Shown here one piece after another: positions 42,760-51,175 of a stretch of DNA of 64,000 nt. Both the position numbers and the translations under genes were made by a program. Position 1 is the stretch's first letter; each line of letters opens with the position of its first letter. The stretch is from Actinomycetota bacterium (GTDB lineage: Bacteria > Actinomycetota > CADDZG01 > JAHWKV01 > JAOPZY01), in NCBI GenBank assembly GCA_035765775.1, contig DASTWV010000021.1:124001-188000 (forward strand), read 5' to 3'. Under the pieces are notes generated by a model. That model ran no database searches. It saw only the letters and a program-made list of their open reading frames with translations, and was not told the origin of the DNA.

Positions 42760-43237
42760 AGAGGGTAACGGTGTCCCGGTCACTTTCCGGCTCGACCCGG
42801 GGTCCGGGGTGCCGACCTACCAGCAGATCGTCCGCCAGGTGGAGCATGCGCTGCGCCTCGGCTACCTGGCGCCGGGGGACCAGCTCCCGACCGTCAAGGA
42901 TGTGGTGGCCGCCCTGGCCATCAATCCCAACACCGTCCTCAAGGCCTACCGGGAGCTGGAGCACAAGGGCCTGGTGGGTGGCCGCCCCGGGCAGGGAACT
43001 TTCGTCGAGCGGGCGCTGGATGTCGTGCCGCTGCGGGACCAGCAGGCCCTGCGCAAGGGCCTGGCCCGCTGGCTGGACACCGCCTTCGAGGCGGGGCTCG
43101 ACGCCGAGGGCGTCGCCGCCCTCTTCGCCAACGCCCTCCAGGACCGCGCTGCGGCCGGGCCAGCGCCGGGGCCGAAGGGGGATCCCCGGGGAAACCTCCC
43201 TTCTGAGCAGGACCGGGCCGGGGGCGCCGCGTCGTGA
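42746..43237 (+). CDS. GntR-family transcriptional regulator, YtrA subfamily
   Basis: A 163-residue repressor. The winged helix-turn-helix (about 12-80) has SGVPTYQQIVRQVEHALRLG, LAPGDQLPTVKDVVAAL and INPNTVLKAYRELEHKGLV, diagnostic for YtrA, followed only by a short helical tail, as in that subfamily. The tail ends in a low-complexity Pro/Gly stretch. Start codon is ATG at 42746 or GTG at 42749, within a palindromic operator. It overlaps the ATPase gene start (GTGA) and heads a three-gene exporter operon, as ytrA does in Bacillus. Confidence 0.93.
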   Translation: MVIDKEGNGVPVTFRLDPGSGVPTYQQIVRQVEHALRLGYLAPGDQLPTVKDVVAALAINPNTVLKAYRELEHKGLVGGRPGQGTFVERALDVVPLRDQQALRKGLARWLDTAFEAGLDAEGVAALFANALQDRAAAGPAPGPKGDPRGNLPSEQDRAGGAAS

Positions 43238-44139
43238 ACGCCATCGAGACCCAGGGCCTCGCCAAACGGTACCGGCGGACCTGGGCCCTGGCCGGGTGCA
43301 ACCTCACCATCCCCGCCGGCCGGGTGGTGGCCCTGGTGGGCCCGAACGGGGCGGGCAAGAGCACGCTCATCCACCTGACCGTCGGCCTGCTGGCCCCCAC
43401 CACCGGCAGCATCGCCGTGCTGGGCGGGCAGGTCCCCGGGTCGCCGGGCGCCCTCCAGCGGGTCGCCTTCGTCGCCCAGGACACACCGCTCTACAAGAAC
43501 CTCAGTGCCGCCGACACCCTGCGCCTGGTCGCCAGCATGAGCGCCACCTGGGACGAGGCCAACGCCCGGGAGCGCCTGGGGGCACTGGAGATCCCGCTCG
43601 ACCGCAGGGTGGGCCAGCTCTCGGGCGGGCAGTACGCCCAGGTGGCCCTGGCCGTCGCCCTGGCCCGCCACCCGGAGCTGCTGGTGCTGGACGAGCCCGT
43701 CGCCCGCCTGGATCCCCTCGCCCGCCACGACTTCCTGGCCACCCTCATGGCGGCGGTTGCCGAGGAGGGCATCTCGGTGGTGCTCTCCTCGCACGTCGTG
43801 GCAGAGCTCCAGCGGGTCTGTGACTACCTGGTGGTCCTGAACCGGGGGACGGTGCAGCTGGCCGGCGACGTCGACGAGCTGCTGGTGGAGCACCGCATCC
43901 TCTCGGGGCCGGCGGAGGGGGCGGCGTCCCTGCCGGCGTCGCTGGCTGTGGTCTCCGAGCAGCGCACCGACCGCCACGCCACCCTGCTGGCCCGCACCGG
44001 GGCGGCAGTCTCCCCGCCGCCGGGCTGGGAGGTGTCATCGACCAACCTCGAGGAACTGGTCCTGGCCTACCTGCGCTCCCCGAGCGCCTCCGCCCTGCCC
44101 GGCCCGCAGCGGTCGGCGGAGAGCCGGGCCTCGGCATGA
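43234..44139 (+). CDS. ABC transporter ATP-binding protein (ABC-2 exporter)
   Basis: A 301-residue ATPase. Walker A GPNGAGKST, Q-loop VAQDTPLYKNLSA, signature LSGGQYAQVALAVAL (slightly unusual, YAQ in place of xQR), Walker B LLVLDEPVARLD and H-loop LSSHVV. The C-terminal about 80 residues form the extra domain seen in drug and lipid exporters. The GTG start overlaps the GntR stop and the ATGA junction with the permease follows, so all three are translationally coupled. Confidence 0.93.
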   Translation: MNAIETQGLAKRYRRTWALAGCNLTIPAGRVVALVGPNGAGKSTLIHLTVGLLAPTTGSIAVLGGQVPGSPGALQRVAFVAQDTPLYKNLSAADTLRLVASMSATWDEANARERLGALEIPLDRRVGQLSGGQYAQVALAVALARHPELLVLDEPVARLDPLARHDFLATLMAAVAEEGISVVLSSHVVAELQRVCDYLVVLNRGTVQLAGDVDELLVEHRILSGPAEGAASLPASLAVVSEQRTDRHATLLARTGAAVSPPPGWEVSSTNLEELVLAYLRSPSASALPGPQRSAESRASA

Positions 44140-45224
44140 GCACTGCCGCCCTCTCCCTGCCGCGCCGGCGGCTCCTCCCGGGACTCAGCTGGGTGACCTG
44201 GCGCCAGCACCGGCTGGCCCTGGCCGGCACGTTCCTGCTCCTCGCCGCCTTCACCGTCCTGATGGTGGTGAACGGGCGGGCGATGCACCACGCCTACGTC
44301 GCCGACGGCCTCACCACCTGCGGCATCGTGACCGGGCCCGGCTGCGCCGTGCAGCTCGGCCTCTTCGAACAGGCCTACCAGGGCTGGGTGTCGGCCCTCC
44401 CCGCCTTCCTGATGCTCCTCCCGATGGTCATCGGCACCTTCCTCGGAGCCCCGGTGGTCGCCCGGGAGCTGGAGTCGGGCACGTTCCGCTTCGCCTGGAC
44501 CCAGGGCGCCAGCCGGACCCGGTGGACGGTCATCCGGCTCGCGCTCCTGGGGGCCGCGGTCACCGGCCTCGCCCTCGCCTTCGCCGGCGTCTTCACCTGG
44601 TGGTACGGCCCGTGGACCGCCATCGACGGCCGGCTGTCCAACAGCATCGGCGCCTACGAGGTGTCGGGCCTCGTCTTCGCCGCCCGGACGCTGTTCACCC
44701 TCATGCTGGGGGCGTTTCTCGGTGCGCTGATCCGGCGCACGGTCGCGGCGATGGGGGCCACGTTGCTGGTGTCGGTCGGCGCCGTGCTGGCCTCAGCCCG
44801 GTGGCTCCGGTCCCATATCGAGAAGCCCATCCTGGCCGTCATCTCGTCGGCGCACCCGGTCAGCGGCGCCGCCCCGCCCCGCCTGGCCGACAAGCCCACC
44901 GCCTGGATCATCTCGCAGTGGACCACCAACGCCGCCGGGGCGCACCTGACCAGCGCCCAGGTGCGCTCCGTCATGCAGCAGGCAGCCGCCACCCTGTTCG
45001 GGTCGGGACCCGCCGGGCCGGGCCGGGGGCCGGTGAAGGTGGCGCCGGACTCGCGTGGGCCGCTGCAGAGCTACTTCACCCAACATGGTTTCACGCAGTG
45101 GGCGACCTTCGAGCCGGGGAGCCGCTTCTGGCACTTCCAGGGCGTGGAGGCGGCAGCCTACGTGCTGGTTGCCCTGCTGCTGGCCGGCGCCACCGTGTGG
45201 TTGGTGCGCCGGCGGAGGGCCTAG
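44136..45224 (+). CDS. ABC-2 type permease
   Basis: A 362-residue membrane protein with about six hydrophobic segments: near 28-46, 85-105, 130-155, 170-195, 205-225 and a last one at 335-355, separated by an extracytoplasmic region of about 110 residues between the fifth and sixth. RELESGTFRFAWTQGASRTRW is the cytoplasmic loop that contacts the ATPase in ABC-2 permeases, present here in one piece of about 20 residues. It is the third gene of the YtrA-like operon and ends tail-to-tail with the desaturase gene (4-base overlap). Confidence 0.88.
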   Translation: MSTAALSLPRRRLLPGLSWVTWRQHRLALAGTFLLLAAFTVLMVVNGRAMHHAYVADGLTTCGIVTGPGCAVQLGLFEQAYQGWVSALPAFLMLLPMVIGTFLGAPVVARELESGTFRFAWTQGASRTRWTVIRLALLGAAVTGLALAFAGVFTWWYGPWTAIDGRLSNSIGAYEVSGLVFAARTLFTLMLGAFLGALIRRTVAAMGATLLVSVGAVLASARWLRSHIEKPILAVISSAHPVSGAAPPRLADKPTAWIISQWTTNAAGAHLTSAQVRSVMQQAAATLFGSGPAGPGRGPVKVAPDSRGPLQSYFTQHGFTQWATFEPGSRFWHFQGVEAAAYVLVALLLAGATVWLVRRRRA

Positions 45225-46189
45225 ACCCCTTCGGTGACCTCCACGGGCTCGCCGTGGACCGCCTTCTTGGCCAGCTGCTTCTCGGAGGGCATCCGCAGAT
45301 TGCGCACCAGGCCGACCCGGCGCAGCAGACGGAGGACCAGGCCGGTGAGGTCCACCTGCCACCACTCGAGGCCGTGGAACGCCGAGCTGGGGAAGGCGTG
45401 GTGGTTGTTGTGCCATCCCTCACCGAAGGACACGATCGACATCAGCCAGTTGTTGGTGGAGAAGTCACCGGTCTCGTAGGGGCGCTTGCCGAAGAAGTGG
45501 CAGATCGAGTTGACACTCCACGTGACGTGGTGCAGCAGGAAGATGCGCACCAGGCTGCCCCAGACCAGGGCGGTCAGGGCGTCGTGCCACGAGTGCGTGA
45601 GCGCCAGGGCGATAGCCGGCGCGGTGGCGAGGGAAAGCACGGTCCACAGGGGGAACAGGGCGCTCACGACGACGATCGGACGATCCTTCAGCAGGTCGGG
45701 GGCGAAGCGGGGGACCACCGTGGTCTCCTCGACGAAGAACCAGCCGATGTGGGCGTGCCACAGGCCCCGCAGGGTCCCGCGCCAGGTCTCGTCGTCGATG
45801 AGGTGGGGGGAGTGGGGGTCGCCCTCCCGGTCGGTGAACATGTGGTGGCGGCGGTGGTCGGCCACCCAGCGGATCACCGAGCCCTCGACCGCGAAGGAGC
45901 CGGCGATGGCGAGGCCCACCCGCACCCAGGTCGGGGCCTCGAACGCCCCGTGGGTGAGCATCCGGTGGAAGCCCAGCGTGACGCCGAGGATCGAGAAGCT
46001 GTAGAGGCCGACCAGCAGTCCCAGGTCCAGGGCGGTGATGCCCCCCCAGAGCAGGCGTAGGCCGACCAGGAGCCCGATGAAGGGGATGATCGTGATGGCA
46101 AGCGTGAGGCACTTCTGAGTGCGGAGGAGGGTCGGGAGTTGGACGATCTCGCCCCCGCGGGCGCGCGTGTCTACGGATGATACGGACAA
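45221..46189 (-). CDS. Acyl-CoA delta-9 desaturase (membrane di-iron)
   Basis: A 322-residue desaturase. Three histidine boxes bind the di-iron centre: HRMLTH (box 1, after GVTLGF), DHRRHH (box 2) and HNNHH (box 3, in EGWHNNHHAFP). Four membrane segments bracket them. It starts at TTG, preceded by GGAGG at a good distance, so the start is credible despite the rare codon. Introduces a cis double bond into saturated acyl chains, probably to adjust membrane fluidity. The 158-base region upstream contains no gene and separates it from the divergent OsmC gene. Confidence 0.93.
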   Translation of the reverse strand: MSVSSVDTRARGGEIVQLPTLLRTQKCLTLAITIIPFIGLLVGLRLLWGGITALDLGLLVGLYSFSILGVTLGFHRMLTHGAFEAPTWVRVGLAIAGSFAVEGSVIRWVADHRRHHMFTDREGDPHSPHLIDDETWRGTLRGLWHAHIGWFFVEETTVVPRFAPDLLKDRPIVVVSALFPLWTVLSLATAPAIALALTHSWHDALTALVWGSLVRIFLLHHVTWSVNSICHFFGKRPYETGDFSTNNWLMSIVSFGEGWHNNHHAFPSSAFHGLEWWQVDLTGLVLRLLRRVGLVRNLRMPSEKQLAKKAVHGEPVEVTEGV

Positions 46190-46347
46190 ATGAACCTCCG
46201 CTCAGAGCGCCAGAGAGGCACTGCCGGAAGAAGACCCGGAGCGCGTTGGACAGTAGCACAAGCATTGTAAGGCAAGACCCTGGGCCCGAGGTGTGCCCGT
46301 TCCGGTAGTGTCGGGGTGCTCGGGAACCGGATGAACTGGAGGGCGCG

Positions 46348-46779
46348 ATGAGAAGCCATGCCGAAGCGGTCTGGACGGGGGATCTCCTGCGGGGATCGGG
46401 GGTAACGAAGCTCGGTAGCGGCAGCTCCGAGCTCCCGGTGTCCTGGCACTCCCGCACCGAGGCCGCCGGCGGCAAGACGAGCCCCGAGGAGCTGATCGCC
46501 GCCGCTCACGCCGCGTGCTACTGCATGGCGCTCGCCTACGAGCTGGGCCAGGCCGGGCATGTCCCCGAACGGCTCGCCACCGAGGCGGTGTGCACCTTCG
46601 ACCAGCGGGCGGGCAACTGGAAGATCACCTCCATGAGCCTGACCGCCACCGGCCGGGTGCCGGGCTGCGACGACGAGTCGTTCCAGAAGCTCGCCCTGGC
46701 GGCCAAGGACGGCTGCCCGGTGTCGCTCGCCCTGGAGGGCAACGTCGCCATCGGCGTGGCGGCGACCCTGCAGCGCTAG
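46348..46779 (+). CDS. OsmC/Ohr-family peroxiredoxin
   Basis: A 143-residue OsmC protein. The peroxidatic Cys is in AAHAACYCMAL and the second Cys in KDGCPVSLAL, with the conserved Glu in GGKTSPEELIAA. It reduces organic hydroperoxides. The first site reads CYC rather than the usual CF/CYS, which adds a third cysteine. GGAGG precedes the ATG. It converges on a decayed hydrolase gene (4-base overlap). Confidence 0.92.
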   Translation: MRSHAEAVWTGDLLRGSGVTKLGSGSSELPVSWHSRTEAAGGKTSPEELIAAAHAACYCMALAYELGQAGHVPERLATEAVCTFDQRAGNWKITSMSLTATGRVPGCDDESFQKLALAAKDGCPVSLALEGNVAIGVAATLQR

Positions 46780-47321
46780 ACCTCGACGCCTTCGGTCTGG
46801 CCCGGCAGGATCCAGCGGGCCGGGAATCTGGCGGCGTTCATCGTGTAGCGCATCGGGCCGGAGGCTTGGAACCGGGCCCTCCCAGGTTGAGGACGGTAGA
46901 ACTGGCCGTGGACCTGACCCTCCCAGGCGAGGCAGAAGCCGGTGACCGGACCGGCGGTCAGCGTCGCCCCGGGCGGCCCGTGGCGGGCGGGCGTGGCCGT
47001 CACCCGGATTTCCCGGCCGTCGCTGGCGGTGAGCGTCGTGGTCTCCCAGGTCTTCGAGCCCCGGGCGTTGCCGCCCAGCCGGCGGGCGCCCTGCGGGGTG
47101 GTGGGGACGATCGGGATCGTGGGCAGCAGCGCCCGACCGGCCGGATCGAGGTTGTCGAAGTGCTGGTCGTGCGAGAGCAGCGCGGCGTCGATGCGCCCGA
47201 TCGCGTCGGCGGCGATGGCGGGGCCGGTGACCTTGGTGCACCCGAAGCCCGGCAGCGGGGCGGCCCGGTACTTGCCGCCAGGAGGGTCGAAGGCGGGTCG
47301 CGGGTGAGTACGCCCCGTTAG
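46776..47321 (-). pseudogene. Decayed MBL-fold (UlaG-like) hydrolase
   Basis: The frame encodes the middle of a UlaG-type metallo-hydrolase: FDPPGGKY, IDAALLSHDQHFDNLD (normally LSHDHHDDNLD), GARRLGGNARG, VTATPARHGPPG and later ASGPMRYTMNAARFPA. The N-terminal about 20 residues with the first strands and any start codon are missing: the frame upstream runs out of coding sense at the lipoprotein gene. The part that should hold SGDT and the last His is also deleted between HGQF and ASGPM, and the C-terminus is cut short. The second His of the metal motif is Gln-His-Phe here. I read it as a pseudogene. Confidence 0.75.
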
Positions 47322-47326
47322 GCTGC

Positions 47327-48403
47327 TCAGGAATCCCAGTCCAAGCAGGTCATCGGTCCGAGGGCCCCGAGCTCCAGGGTCACCGCCGCACCGGTGGCGA
47401 CGGCGACCAGGGTCACGGCGGAGCCGTGGGCCACGGCGAGGGTGCCGGCGGTCAAGGCCAACGCGGTGACCGGACCGGGCGACGTCCAGAGCAGCCGGCC
47501 GACCGCCATGGGGGTGGCGGTGGGCACGACCCGAACCTCGCCCGCCCGGGTGGCGACAGCCAACTGGCTGCCGTCCGGTGAAAAGGCGAAGGCGGTGCCC
47601 TTCTGGGCGCTGTCGGTCTCGCAGCACGTGTCGTCCCCCACCGGATACTCGGTGCTGATCTCCCCACCCAGCACCATGCCCGCCACCGGGTTGGCGTGCG
47701 CCGCCACGACGGCGGTCTGGCTGGCCGACGGGGCGTTTGGGCCCGCAAACAGGCCGTACGGGGGCAGGCTGGGCTTGGGTGCACCGTCGGCGGTGCGGAC
47801 CTCCATGGACAAGCCCTCCGGGCTGGCGCAGCGCCAGGGCGGTTCCGTAGCTCCGGGCGGGAGGGGCGGGCATGAGTGCTCGATGGGACCGGCGCTGTGG
47901 CGGAGCAGGATCAGGCCCTCCGGGCTGGCCGCGAAGCCCGTGAGGTAGCCATTGATCGGGCAGAATCCCGCCGGGGCAGAGGCTTTCACTGTGTAGGGAA
48001 GGGTCACGAACGGGGTGGCCCGGCCCGGGGCCGAGAGGCGATCGAGGCGGACGGTCCCTCCCGCCACCGTGCTCGCCAGGATGCTGCCGCCCGCCTGCCA
48101 CTGGCCCCATTCGTAGCCGCCGGTGACCTCGCCCGTGGTCCAGCGGGTGAGCACTTCGCCGGAAAGAACCCAGAGCTGGCCGTCGGTGCCGATCAGGAGC
48201 AACTGTGGGAGGTCCGCCGGCAGGGTCTCGGTCACCGATTGGGTTGCGGGCGGCGCCACAGCCGTGGGCTGCAGGGCCGGGAAGCACAGAGCCGCAGCCT
48301 GGTTGGCGGCCGATCCGGCCCGGACCTGTGCCGCCCGGGAGGCCGCCGAGCACCCCGCCAGCAGCGCGGCAAGGGTAAGGGTAACCACGCGCAACGATCG
48401 CAC
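47327..48403 (-). CDS. Secreted lipoprotein with WD40/beta-propeller-like repeats
   Basis: A 358-residue lipoprotein starting at GTG. The signal peptide ends in LLAGC (Cys18). The rest is strand-rich with propeller-like units such as QLLLIGTDGQLWVLSGE, AFSPDGSQLAVATRAGEVRVV and VTALALTAGTLAVAHG, the last two being clear WD40/TolB-like blades. Several Cys pairs (CPPLPPG, CASPE, DDTCCETD) suggest disulfides. No enzyme motif. An in-frame upstream extension to 48529 lacks a signal and is rejected. Probably a surface binding protein. Confidence 0.78.
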   Translation of the reverse strand: MRSLRVVTLTLAALLAGCSAASRAAQVRAGSAANQAAALCFPALQPTAVAPPATQSVTETLPADLPQLLLIGTDGQLWVLSGEVLTRWTTGEVTGGYEWGQWQAGGSILASTVAGGTVRLDRLSAPGRATPFVTLPYTVKASAPAGFCPINGYLTGFAASPEGLILLRHSAGPIEHSCPPLPPGATEPPWRCASPEGLSMEVRTADGAPKPSLPPYGLFAGPNAPSASQTAVVAAHANPVAGMVLGGEISTEYPVGDDTCCETDSAQKGTAFAFSPDGSQLAVATRAGEVRVVPTATPMAVGRLLWTSPGPVTALALTAGTLAVAHGSAVTLVAVATGAAVTLELGALGPMTCLDWDS

Positions 48404-48528
48404 GGCGAAAGTGTAGTGCGACACGCGACTCGCCCGGGCTCGCCTCGCACCCGGTATCCGGGGGTTGCCGCACGGGGTAAGGTCTCCGTAGCCACAGAGC
48501 CAAGCCACGCGATGGGAGGGAACCTGCA

Positions 48529-48615
48529 ATGAAGAAACTGCTGATCATTCTTGCGGTCCTGGGCCTCGTCGCGGGCGGTGCCGCCTTCCTGAAGACCCGG
48601 GGCGCCGCGCGCTAG
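48529..48615 (+). CDS. 28-residue single-span membrane peptide
   Basis: A small ORF starting MKKLLIILAVLGLVAGGAA and ending FLKTRGAAR. GGGAGGG lies about 7 bases before the ATG, a better ribosome site than many genes here. It consists of a Lys-Lys start, one hydrophobic segment and a basic end, and resembles the short DLW-39-like actinobacterial peptides but lacks the DLW motif. It sits between the divergent lipoprotein and an HTH gene. Confidence 0.6.
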   Translation: MKKLLIILAVLGLVAGGAAFLKTRGAAR

Positions 48616-48668
48616 ACGCCGCTCATGCCCGGGCGGGCAGTCCGCTGCCCGCCCGGCGGAACACCTCG

Positions 48669-49280
48669 ATGGATCTCCTGCTCCTGCGGGCGCTGCGCCT
48701 CCACCGGTTGTCCGGGCCCGACGCGCTGGCCCGTGCCACCGGGCTGGAGCGGGATGCCGTCCTGCACCGGTTGGTGGAGATGGACGAGGAGGGACTCGTC
48801 GAACTCCGCACCGGCCGCATCGCCGGCTGGACCCTGACGCCCGGTGGCCAGACTCGTTTGTCTCAGCTTGCCGCCGAAGAGCTGGCGTCCGGGCACACCA
48901 GGGCGGTGGTGGGACGGAGCTACGCGCGCTTCGGGGCCCTCAACGGGCAGTTCAAGGAGCTGTGCACCCGCTGGCAGCTGCGCAGCCGGGACCCCTTGAC
49001 CCCCAACGACCACCGCGATGTGGGCTACGACCAGGCGATCGTCGACGACTTGTCGTCGTTGCACCGGGGGGCGATGAGTGTGCTCTCCGAGACCGCTGCC
49101 GCACTCCCCAGGTTCGGGGCGTACGCCGGGCGCCTGGGCGGCGCTCTCGAGCGCCTGCAGGCCGGAGGCCTGGAGTGGTTCACGAAGCCCGGCATCGGTT
49201 CGTACCACGACGTGTGGATGGAGCTGCATGAGGACTTCCTGATGACGTTGGGGCGCGAGCGGGGGGCCGAGGATGCTTGA
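48669..49280 (+). CDS. Helix-turn-helix regulator, MarR-like N-terminus
   Basis: A 203-residue conserved actinobacterial protein. The first 70 residues form a winged helix (LRLHRLSGPDALARATGL, LHRLVEMDEEGLVEL, WTLTPGGQTRLSQL). The C-terminal 120 residues are helical with a conserved ending (SYHDVWMELHEDFLMTLGRERG). Such proteins are often found near PEP-synthase-like genes, but none is here. It probably binds DNA; the effector is unknown. Confidence 0.75.
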   Translation: MDLLLLRALRLHRLSGPDALARATGLERDAVLHRLVEMDEEGLVELRTGRIAGWTLTPGGQTRLSQLAAEELASGHTRAVVGRSYARFGALNGQFKELCTRWQLRSRDPLTPNDHRDVGYDQAIVDDLSSLHRGAMSVLSETAAALPRFGAYAGRLGGALERLQAGGLEWFTKPGIGSYHDVWMELHEDFLMTLGRERGAEDA

Positions 49281-49317
49281 CGTGTCCTCGTCCGGATGAA
49301 GCTGAGAGGTTTGCGGC

Positions 49318-49650
49318 ATGGCAAGTGCTGTGTCGGTCCGTCTCGACGATGAGGCGCTGCGTGCATTGGGACAGCTGCAGGCGACCGGGCTCAGCCGGTC
49401 AGCGGCAATCCGTCAGGCCCTCCTTGAGTCCGCCTCTCGGCTGCGTCGGCGCCACGCCCTTGCGGCGGAAGTGGCGCGTCTGGAGGCCGATGAGGAGGAC
49501 AGACGTGAGATGCGCGGCGAACGATGGCTTGGCCGATGGAACCTGCCCCCGATGAGGACCACGACGGAGCGCATCAGGCGTGCTTCCGGTCCGTGGGTGC
49601 CGAGTTTGCTGGTGGGCATCGTCATGAGCGGCTCTCGTGGTCGGGGATGA
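49318..49650 (+). CDS. Ribbon-helix-helix (CopG-like) antitoxin-type protein, C-terminus altered
   Basis: A 110-residue protein. Residues 1-50 (VSVRLDDEALRALGQLQATGLSRSAAIRQALL, in strand-helix-helix order) are a clear RHH DNA-binding domain. In related VapB/MazE-type antitoxins the chain ends about residue 75 and a toxin gene follows. Here the frame instead continues to a Gly/Arg-rich end overlapping the opposite-strand DUF2255 gene, and no toxin gene is present. A frameshift near residue 62 is possible. Probably an orphan or damaged antitoxin. Confidence 0.6.
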   Translation: MASAVSVRLDDEALRALGQLQATGLSRSAAIRQALLESASRLRRRHALAAEVARLEADEEDRREMRGERWLGRWNLPPMRTTTERIRRASGPWVPSLLVGIVMSGSRGRG

Positions 49651-50011
49651 GTTGGACGGTGACGCGGTGGGCGTCGGGGCCAGTGACGGCACCGACGGGG
49701 CGCGGGCCGTAGCGGTCGTACTTGGCGTGGTAGGCCGCGTCGATGGCGTCATGCGGAGCGCTCCCCGCGGCGTCCACGAACGTGGCGTCGACGTCGATGC
49801 CTGCGGCGCGGATGCGGCCGGCGCCGGCGGCACGGGCACGGCGATACCACGGGCGATCGGGGCCGCCGGCGGAGCGGACGTAGATGTCGTCGCCGATGGC
49901 GACGACCCACATCGTGGTGAACGGTCGCAGCGTTCCGTCTGCCCTTCGTGACGCGAGTTCGAGCTCGGTCGCTTCGCCGATGCGGGCAGCTTCCTTGGCG
50001 CGCCGGCTCAC
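49622..50011 (-). CDS. DUF2255 family protein
   Basis: A 129-residue protein with the DUF2255 pattern: an N-terminal helix, ELASRRADGTLRPFTTMWVVAIGDDIYVRS in two strands, then GPDRPWYRRARAAGAGRIRA and a C-terminal DAAYHAKYDRYG. The fold resembles nitroreductase/PNPOx-type split barrels. The GTG overlaps the stop of the alcohol dehydrogenase gene (GTGA), so the two are coupled. Function unknown; often found with XRE/MmyB regulators. Confidence 0.8.
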   Translation of the reverse strand: MSRRAKEAARIGEATELELASRRADGTLRPFTTMWVVAIGDDIYVRSAGGPDRPWYRRARAAGAGRIRAAGIDVDATFVDAAGSAPHDAIDAAYHAKYDRYGPRPVGAVTGPDAHRVTVQLIPDHESRS

Positions 50012-51045
50012 AGCGAGCCCACGCGGATCAGCGACTTGATGGCCCGGCGTTCGTCCATGGCCGCGTAGGCGTCGGGTGTGTGCTCGAGATCTGTCTCGTA
50101 GTCGAGCACGAGGCCGGGGTTTATCTTGCCGGCGAGGACGTCGTCGAGCAGTTCGGGGATGTAGATGCGTGCGGGAGCCGGACCACCACGCCAGGCGACG
50201 TTCCGGAAGAACGTCTGGTTGAAGGGCACCGCGCCGTGGGGAACGCCGACGATGCCGATCGTCGAGCCGGGCCGGGCGATGGCCGCCGCCGTGTCGATCG
50301 ACTGTTGCGTGCCGACGCATTCGAGCGCGGCGTCGACGCCGACCCCGCCGGTCATCTCGACGACGGCCTGGTTGGCTTCCTCGCCGCGGGACTCGACGAT
50401 GTCGGTGGCACCGAACTCGCGAGCGAGCCGTTGACGGTCGGGATGCCGGCTCAACGCGATGATCCGTTCCGCGCCCAGCCGCTTCGAGGCGAGCACGGCC
50501 GAGAGCCCGACCGCCCCGTCGCCGACGACCGCGACCGTGTCGCCACGCCGCACGCCGGCACTCACTGCCGCGTGGTGGCCGGTCGCCATCACGTCGGACA
50601 GGGTGAGCAGCGACTTCATGCTCTCGTTCGAGTGACCGCTGCCTGGGACGGGCACGAGCGTGCTGCCGGCGAGCGGGACGCGCACCGCCTCGCCCTGGCC
50701 GCCGTCGATGGTGCCGTTGCCGAAGTTCCCGCCCTGGACGCAGGAGATGGTCGAGCCGTTCTGGCAGTGGGGGCATGACATGTCGCTGTAGATGAAGGGC
50801 GCCACCACCAGGTCGCCCACCGAGACGGTGTCGACGTCGGCGCCGACGTCCTCGACGACGCCGATGAACTCGTGGCCGATCGGCCCGATCGCGTGGTCGG
50901 ACTCGCCTCGGTAGTACCACAGGTCCGAGCCGCACACGCAGGCCAACGCCACCCGCACGACCGCGTCGCTCGAGTTCTGGATACGCGGGTCCGGACGGTC
51001 ACCGACAGTGATGTTTTTCGGTCCGTTGAACAGTGCAGCACGCAT
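50008..51045 (-). CDS. Zinc-dependent medium-chain alcohol dehydrogenase
   Basis: A 345-residue MDR enzyme. Catalytic zinc region CVCGSDLWYYRG and GPIGHEFIGVVEDVG; structural-zinc loop SCPHCQNGSTISC with three rather than four cysteines; NAD(P) fold VVGDGAVGLSAVLASKRLGA. ATG at 51045 follows GAGAGGAA, so a longer frame to 51240 is rejected. It is coupled to the DUF2255 gene and divergent from an XRE/MmyB regulator that probably controls it. Substrate unknown. Confidence 0.91.
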   Translation of the reverse strand: MRAALFNGPKNITVGDRPDPRIQNSSDAVVRVALACVCGSDLWYYRGESDHAIGPIGHEFIGVVEDVGADVDTVSVGDLVVAPFIYSDMSCPHCQNGSTISCVQGGNFGNGTIDGGQGEAVRVPLAGSTLVPVPGSGHSNESMKSLLTLSDVMATGHHAAVSAGVRRGDTVAVVGDGAVGLSAVLASKRLGAERIIALSRHPDRQRLAREFGATDIVESRGEEANQAVVEMTGGVGVDAALECVGTQQSIDTAAAIARPGSTIGIVGVPHGAVPFNQTFFRNVAWRGGPAPARIYIPELLDDVLAGKINPGLVLDYETDLEHTPDAYAAMDERRAIKSLIRVGSL

Positions 51046-51175
51046 GGGAAATTCCTCTCGATCGCTCTTCGGGTTCCCGGCCTCGTATCGATTGAACCGC
51101 GGATCGGCGCAGCGAGGGAGACCGGGCTGATAGGGGTACTGGCAGGGCCTCCCTCCTCGGGGGTAGGACCGTAGG

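Noticed and set aside
49318-50011. Toxin-antitoxin pair with the RHH gene and its neighbour
   Set aside because: The neighbour is a DUF2255 protein on the opposite strand, not a PIN, MazF or RelE toxin.
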